A program made the position numbers and the translations under genes. Below are positions 58,794 through 64,000 of a DNA stretch of 64,000 nt, one piece after another. The number at the start of each line of letters is the position of its first letter. Position 1 is the stretch's first letter. This stretch comes from Hyperoplus lanceolatus (lineage: Eukaryota > Chordata > Actinopteri > Uranoscopiformes > Ammodytidae). The notes below the pieces were generated by a model, which was not told the origin of the DNA, searched no databases, and saw only the letters and a program-made list of their open reading frames with translations. The DNA lies in the NCBI GenBank assembly GCA_026929865.2, contig CM049395.1:10249501-10313500 (forward strand), read 5' to 3'.

Positions 58794-60844
58794 TTTGTGT
58801 TTGTTGAAGGGGGTTAGGAGGAGATGTAGGAGGTTAGGATGAGTTTATGGAAAGAAAAGGAGAGGAAATAAGAGAAGCATTAAATAAATAAATAGAGAGA
58901 AAAGCACAAGAAAATAGTATTTTATACATATTCAAGGTTGGGTCTTTGATCCCAGATAATGCATATTGTAAAAGAAAATGACAACAAAAGGTATTTAAAC
59001 AAAGCCAACCCACTGTAACTAGTAACATGCCCGTTTACAGAGTCCAGGCTGTGAATTTACACTGGACAGGGAGCGGATTATTAGGAGATATTCACTGATT
59101 TTGACAAAGTGATTTTGATAAAAAAGCATTCTCCAGATTCGCTGACTCCTGACACCTTTAAACCATTTGTCATACAAATGTATAAGGTGTATGTAAAAAT
59201 TACATCACAACGAAGGATCTGCAAAATCACAGCAAAAGAAAAAAGTTATAATGTATAATATATTCATATTGAAAATGAGTGTGCGACACACAGCCTTGGA
59301 TGGAGGGAGGGAGGTGAGAAGGAAAAGATGGATGGAGGTGAGGAGGACTGAAGCTTTCTCCTGCAGAGTGGAGACTGGGACCGGAGAAGGCAGGAGGAGC
59401 GTCTGCCATCTCCAACTGTTCCATCCAGACAACATCGCACGCAATCTCTCTCTCCCCGCTAATACATGCAGATTCACTGGAGCTAGACATACACAGAGCA
59501 GGAACAGCCAAAAGTGAAATATGAAACATTTAGTCTGATGATTTAATACGTTGCTTCAGCTAAAGACACTGCAGCATCACAGTACACTAACTACGTTGCA
59601 TATAAATCATCTCTCACAAATTCACATTTGCACATCATTTCACACATTTACATTTTTCATACCCACATACTTACCCATTCGGAAAAAAGGACGCACTTAG
59701 TAGATTAAGAAATGTGGTCCAGAAGAAAATCCCACTTACCATAGATATATAAGCCTGTAGGCTATATGTTTTCTCCAAAGACTTGTGTGACATCTGCCTC
59801 TTCATCCCATAACGTAATTCATTTCTGAAGAGTGACAGATACCTCTATTCATGCAATATGAACCTGGTTAGAGTTAGGGTACCTTTTAAGAACTAGTTTG
59901 CTTTTTCAACGCGCTAGAGAGTCACATCAATACATCATTGTGTACGTTTCGCTGACTTCTTTCAAGTACAACAACAGTAGACTACATTGCATTTTTAAAA
60001 GTAATGTTTCTGGCTTTGCTTTGCATACATTGACAACCAAACAAGACTGGTCTAGTATTTTTGTGACGCTTAGCTCGATTGCTACAGAGGGGAAATTTTG
60101 TTTAAATTATGTCTCATAGTGCTGTTTTTGGTTTTGTTTTGTTTTCAGAAATGGTGCATACAAAGTTTTACTTGGCTCTTCAGCATAGATTATAGCCATA
60201 ACAGGCAACTATTTTCTGCAAAATAGAACACTAAAAGCTGACTGTTTGCTAGCTCCCTGGAACCAAATGACACACAGACAATTAGCAACTAACTACTGTA
60301 TAGGGAACATAGTCGAGAGTATTTAGCGCCCAAAGAGCTAGATATACTGTATTTGACTCAAGAAATGAGTCAAGAAAATTCAATTATAAGACGTTTGCCA
60401 AGTGGACAGAAGCACGTCTTCAAATGAATGCTAATGTTGCATTTTAAAGACATCATTAGGCTATTTGTATCTGGTACATGTTAAAAAGTGTCACAGGGGC
60501 ACAAGCAGTGTGACACTAGCAAACTGCATCACTGTGAGCAAGGCTGCCTTTTATTGCTTTGAATTCAACTATATTTGGAAAAGAACATTGTGTTTTCTTT
60601 TATTCTCTCAATGGATGCATAGTCTCACATTAGATAGTCAATTCAACAAAATTAAAATTAAATTAAAAATAACACATGCTTATGGTTGGATGTTAATCCC
60701 ACCAGTAGAGAGACAGAAATCTCCCCTCTGAGACACTATTCTGCAAAAGCAACGGGTCACCGAAAAAAAAAGTACAGCTCCTCCTCACACCTCCTCCTCC
60801 TCCAGTCTGCCACCCAGGCTGTAAAGCAGCAAGCAGCTGAATGC
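58792..60844. other. No gene recognised
   Basis: Unassigned sequence. A CTCCTC-rich patch lies near 60778-60800. The open frames on both strands lack support. Confidence 0.5.
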
Positions 60845-61020
60845 ATTTTTTGCATTTTCTCCAAACAAGGCCACAGCTTAGGAATCTGTTCTTGCTGTAG
60901 CAATTAGATGTGTGCTCGCTGCGCTGGGGTAGGCTAGTATTATGTACTATTCTGTACTTTACATTACATATTTCTATATACACTCTTCTATTGTATGCAG
61001 TATCCAGTAAAATGCTAAAC
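60845..61020 (+). repeat. Dispersed repeat pair, copy 2
   Basis: Matches 52505-52650 in the same orientation. It carries extra bases between CTGTACTTTACA and GCAGTATCCAG, so one copy has an indel. Confidence 0.8.
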
Positions 61021-62816
61021 TGAATACAGTTCAATCCATTCTAATCAATTGTTAGGTGTCCAGGTTAAATAAGACAAACTACAGATAAACTCTTTGGGCA
61101 GACTTGTGTTTAAGTGTGTGCAAATACTAAGCAGCGTGGGGCTGAAAGTGTGCGTGCTTAGCTGACTGTCACTGAATGATTAAGACTAAGAGATATCAGT
61201 CCAGGGCAAGTAGCATTGCATGCCCGACGAGTGGCACAAAGGAGGGTGGAGGTTAGAGTGCTTAATGTGGTCTGGATCGATTAGGATCCATAAGCGTTTA
61301 CCTGCACTCCTCAATCTGCATGTGTGTTACATAAATAGTCTTGATAAGCTTGTGTTTTCAAATGTTAGGTAAGCCGTTGTGAACGACTGGCCTTGGTACA
61401 TCCCTCTCTCAGTCACAAAACATTTGCATATAATTTGAAAAAGCTGCCTGGTGAGCAAACACTTTCAGAGGGATGTCGCTGTCATGTGGAGTAGAGATGT
61501 GGAGCAGCCCCCTTTATTCTCACCATGTCACGACGACTCAGAGTAGTGCTGCCCTGTTTTCTACAGATGGGTGCTGTCTTCTGGAGCCAGGCTTTGTTTA
61601 TTTCTACAGAAATGACAGTGACAGGTCAGAGTGGAGATGTTTGCTCGCAGCCTATTTTCACTGTCTTGCCACACTGCTGCCAAAAGCCAATTGTGAATTT
61701 TACCAGAGCAGTGTATTTTCTTGGATATTTATATGAGAATTGTTATGCAACATATGAACGTAATGTTGCATCATCCAATGGCGAATAGGGGATACAGCTT
61801 TGGAGGCTCTTACCCCTGATAGTGACAGACAGTGCCTTAAAGTGGGTGCACTATTATTAGCACAGGTCACCTTAATGGAGCTGAGCCCCTCAGCCTGACA
61901 GTGCCTCGCTCCGTGCATTGAACTTCAAAGGATCATGGGAATAAGGTTAAAAAATTCAGAAGCTGCTTTTAAAATCAGTTTGAAATCCCAATTGAGAATG
62001 AGGCCAGTGTGAATGTGAAAGTGCAGCTTGGTAGCCTATATTTACATATTCTGCTCTACGTGCAACCCCCGTTCCCAATCTACAGCGCTGCCTGGATGCG
62101 GCCAGCAGCCTCATCCTTATTCCTCGGCATTTACAGTCTCTCTCTTTTAACCTTTTAACTGGCGAAAAACTAGCAGGACCCTTCCTGTTGACATTTGCTA
62201 TCCCGGTGATTTCATGTGTTATCTAATTGGATGAAGAGGTAGACTGTGGGGCAGCCTCTAGCAACAAGACGAGGTGAGATGCTTTAGTGAACCGCTTGTC
62301 ACTTCCTGCTCAGGTGTTTCCAGAATTGGCAGGTGTGTCTCTCTGTATAGGGCCCTTCAGAGACTCTGCTTCCATTACACTAGTGCTGCGCAGTATAACA
62401 AAACACTTATGTCACAGAATTGTTCCACATTGCACCGGTTTTACGATATTCATTTATTTTTGCATAATTGGGCGACAGGGATGAGCGTTTAACTTTTTTT
62501 TCAGATTGATTGATGAATTACTCGTGATTGTTTTTTAATGGTGTACTACACGGCACTGATAAATGCTGTGTTCTGATTGGACAATCACTGCATTCTACAG
62601 TTCGTTATTTCTCGATAATGGCCGCTGTTTGGGACAATTCACTGCTGTTTACGACGTCTAGGAACAGTCACATAGGCCCATAAATCCCTTCAAAAAACAG
62701 TGGAATACTTTTTCAATATTCATTTGAATGTATCTGGAGAGCAGGGGACTTCGTCATGGATAATGTCCGAAAAGACACCAGTCAAGATGACGTTGTTAAC
62801 ATTTTTTTTTGTCAAA
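61021..62816. other. No gene; possible old repeat near 62540-62760
   Basis: The stretch with TGATAAATGCTGTGTTCTGA and GTTCGTTATTTCTCGATAAT resembles a dispersed fish repeat, but boundaries are not visible. The remainder is unassigned. Confidence 0.45.
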
Positions 62817-62993
62817 GCCCGTCTAGTTCCATGTTTCCCTGTGATCTTTGTCCGTGTCTGATCTTTAGTTACCCTGGCTTCGGTTAATGTGTTCCAGTTT
62901 GTCAGTGTATAGTTTTGTTTTCATCATTAAAACCAAATTCATATTCACCTATACCTGTCTTGATACTTCCCCTGCTGCCTGCATCGTGACATA
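62817..62993 (+). mobile_element. Possible LTR retrotransposon end
   Basis: The order CCATGTTTCCCTGTGATCTT, then GTTACCCTGGCTTCGG, TTTTGTTTTCATCATTAAAA and a CGTGACA end resembles the R/U5 end of fish Gypsy-type LTRs. Recognition is from memory. No second LTR or internal region is seen. Confidence 0.35.
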
Positions 62994-64000
62994 TTTGACA
63001 TTATTTCTTATTTCCCAATGTTACACAGATTTCACATATCTCATCATTTTATACTGTACTATGCCGTCTGGGAAAACAGTTGCATACTGTTTTATGTGGC
63101 TCTGGAGGAAGCTTTCAAAATGTACGCTCGAGTGTTGTCATAGTGGTGCCATCAGGGTCGCATCTTGAATAACTTTCACATGACTTAAAGGTTTATGATA
63201 AAAATAATATATATAAAAAAAAAACGTTTGTAAGTAACTCAACTCAAAGAGGTTAAGTTTTGAAATTGCATATATTTTTCGGGGGACTCACAACTTGTCA
63301 CAAGAGGCTGATTTTACAGTGTTTCTGAATACCTTTGGCAAAATTGCTAATGACTATTTTTAAAACAGCATGAACAAACCTCCAAACCACTGGGCACTTG
63401 TTAACAACATTTTAAAATATCAAATATTTTAGCACATCTGCATTTGAGTAGGTACAATTTGCACAATTTCCAATTACTTATATCTTATTAAACAAACCTG
63501 ATTATGTTGTTTCTCAGTTGAATAGTTGGACCCTCCAAAACATGTCTGAAGAATCTCAATATGTCAGTCATCATTACATATACACTGTTCCATGCAAATG
63601 CAATAAAACTGTCAGGCACATATACCATGAATATCAATTTTTATGTAAGGTCCGCAAAATTGCCTGTCAAGTTATACCGGAAGTTCACTAATGAGTGAGG
63701 AGATTCTCACATCTTACGTCAACCCACCATGACACATTCTGACAGGTTTGCTGACAGGTGCTATTCATGATGGATTTTCCCCCAACATATTTAGAGATCT
63801 TGACTACAATAGAATCATTACAATGTCTGAACTTCGTCTTGAGTTATCCAAACATTATGCAGATAATAAACATATTACTAACTCAGTCATTATTATTCAT
63901 GTTAGAGTATCCCAGTTATGGCAATGCAGAATAATTAAAGTAAAAATAAGGTAATGAGAGTAAAAGCCAATGCATGTCTGAAACTCTTGCTCTAAGAAAT
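62994..64000. other. No gene recognised
   Basis: AT-rich sequence to the window edge with no supported feature. Confidence 0.55.

Noticed and set aside
58326..58817. 163-codon frame ending in Cys-Val repeats
   Set aside because: Runs into the (TG)n tract; the remainder has no recognisable domain or splice context.

Overview
This window looks like non-coding, repeat-rich DNA from a ray-finned (teleost) fish. The evidence is the repeat content: L2-type non-LTR retrotransposons, tRNA-derived SINEs of the kind common in fish, internally deleted IS630/Tc1-like, Harbinger-like and hAT-like elements, and many long (TG)n/(CA)n tracts. I found no confident host protein-coding gene, rRNA, functional tRNA or CRISPR array. 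Almost every recognisable protein is a retrotransposon or transposon relic. Two short reading frames (4646-4822 and 57658-57937) are kept as weak exon candidates.

Layout. 1-8.3 kb: a split, decayed LINE (2.4-4.05 kb) and a 5'-truncated L2 LINE on the minus strand (6.3-8.04 kb) with a 500-codon reverse transcriptase frame. 8.76-13.92 kb: the most unusual region. Two inverted repeats of about 258 bp bracket a 5.2-kb segment that carries a broken, intronless gene on the minus strand. That gene has paired Cys/His modules, an acidic nuclease-like core and a cysteine-rich tail, and belongs to a family I know only as uncharacterised. A separate 1.5-kb non-coding repeat with internal duplications has landed inside it. 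17.7-18.6 kb: another L2 fragment followed by a (TG)n tract. 19.33-20.33 kb: a 996-bp inverted-repeat element with a perfect 9-bp target duplication. 21-29.3 kb: several small inverted-repeat elements and a hAT-like end. 34.0-36.3 kb: an internally deleted IS630-like transposon followed by two SINEs.

40.3-48.8 kb is a layered insertion pile. Copies of one small inverted-repeat element family were interrupted by a 3.2-kb L2 LINE (endonuclease plus RT, catalytic Asp changed to Tyr, one frameshift), a second LINE lineage, and two nested TA-inserting transposons. 53.4-55.4 kb is a second cluster: an LTR-like unit with a 5-bp duplication, interrupted by a Harbinger-like MITE and followed by a second one. 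The rest is single-copy-looking sequence, with a few stretches that could be conserved non-coding elements.

The genes do not form a pathway. The logic of the window is a record of successive mobile-element insertions, which can be ordered from the nesting. The inverted-repeat segment with the unknown nuclease-like gene is the best candidate for something undescribed.
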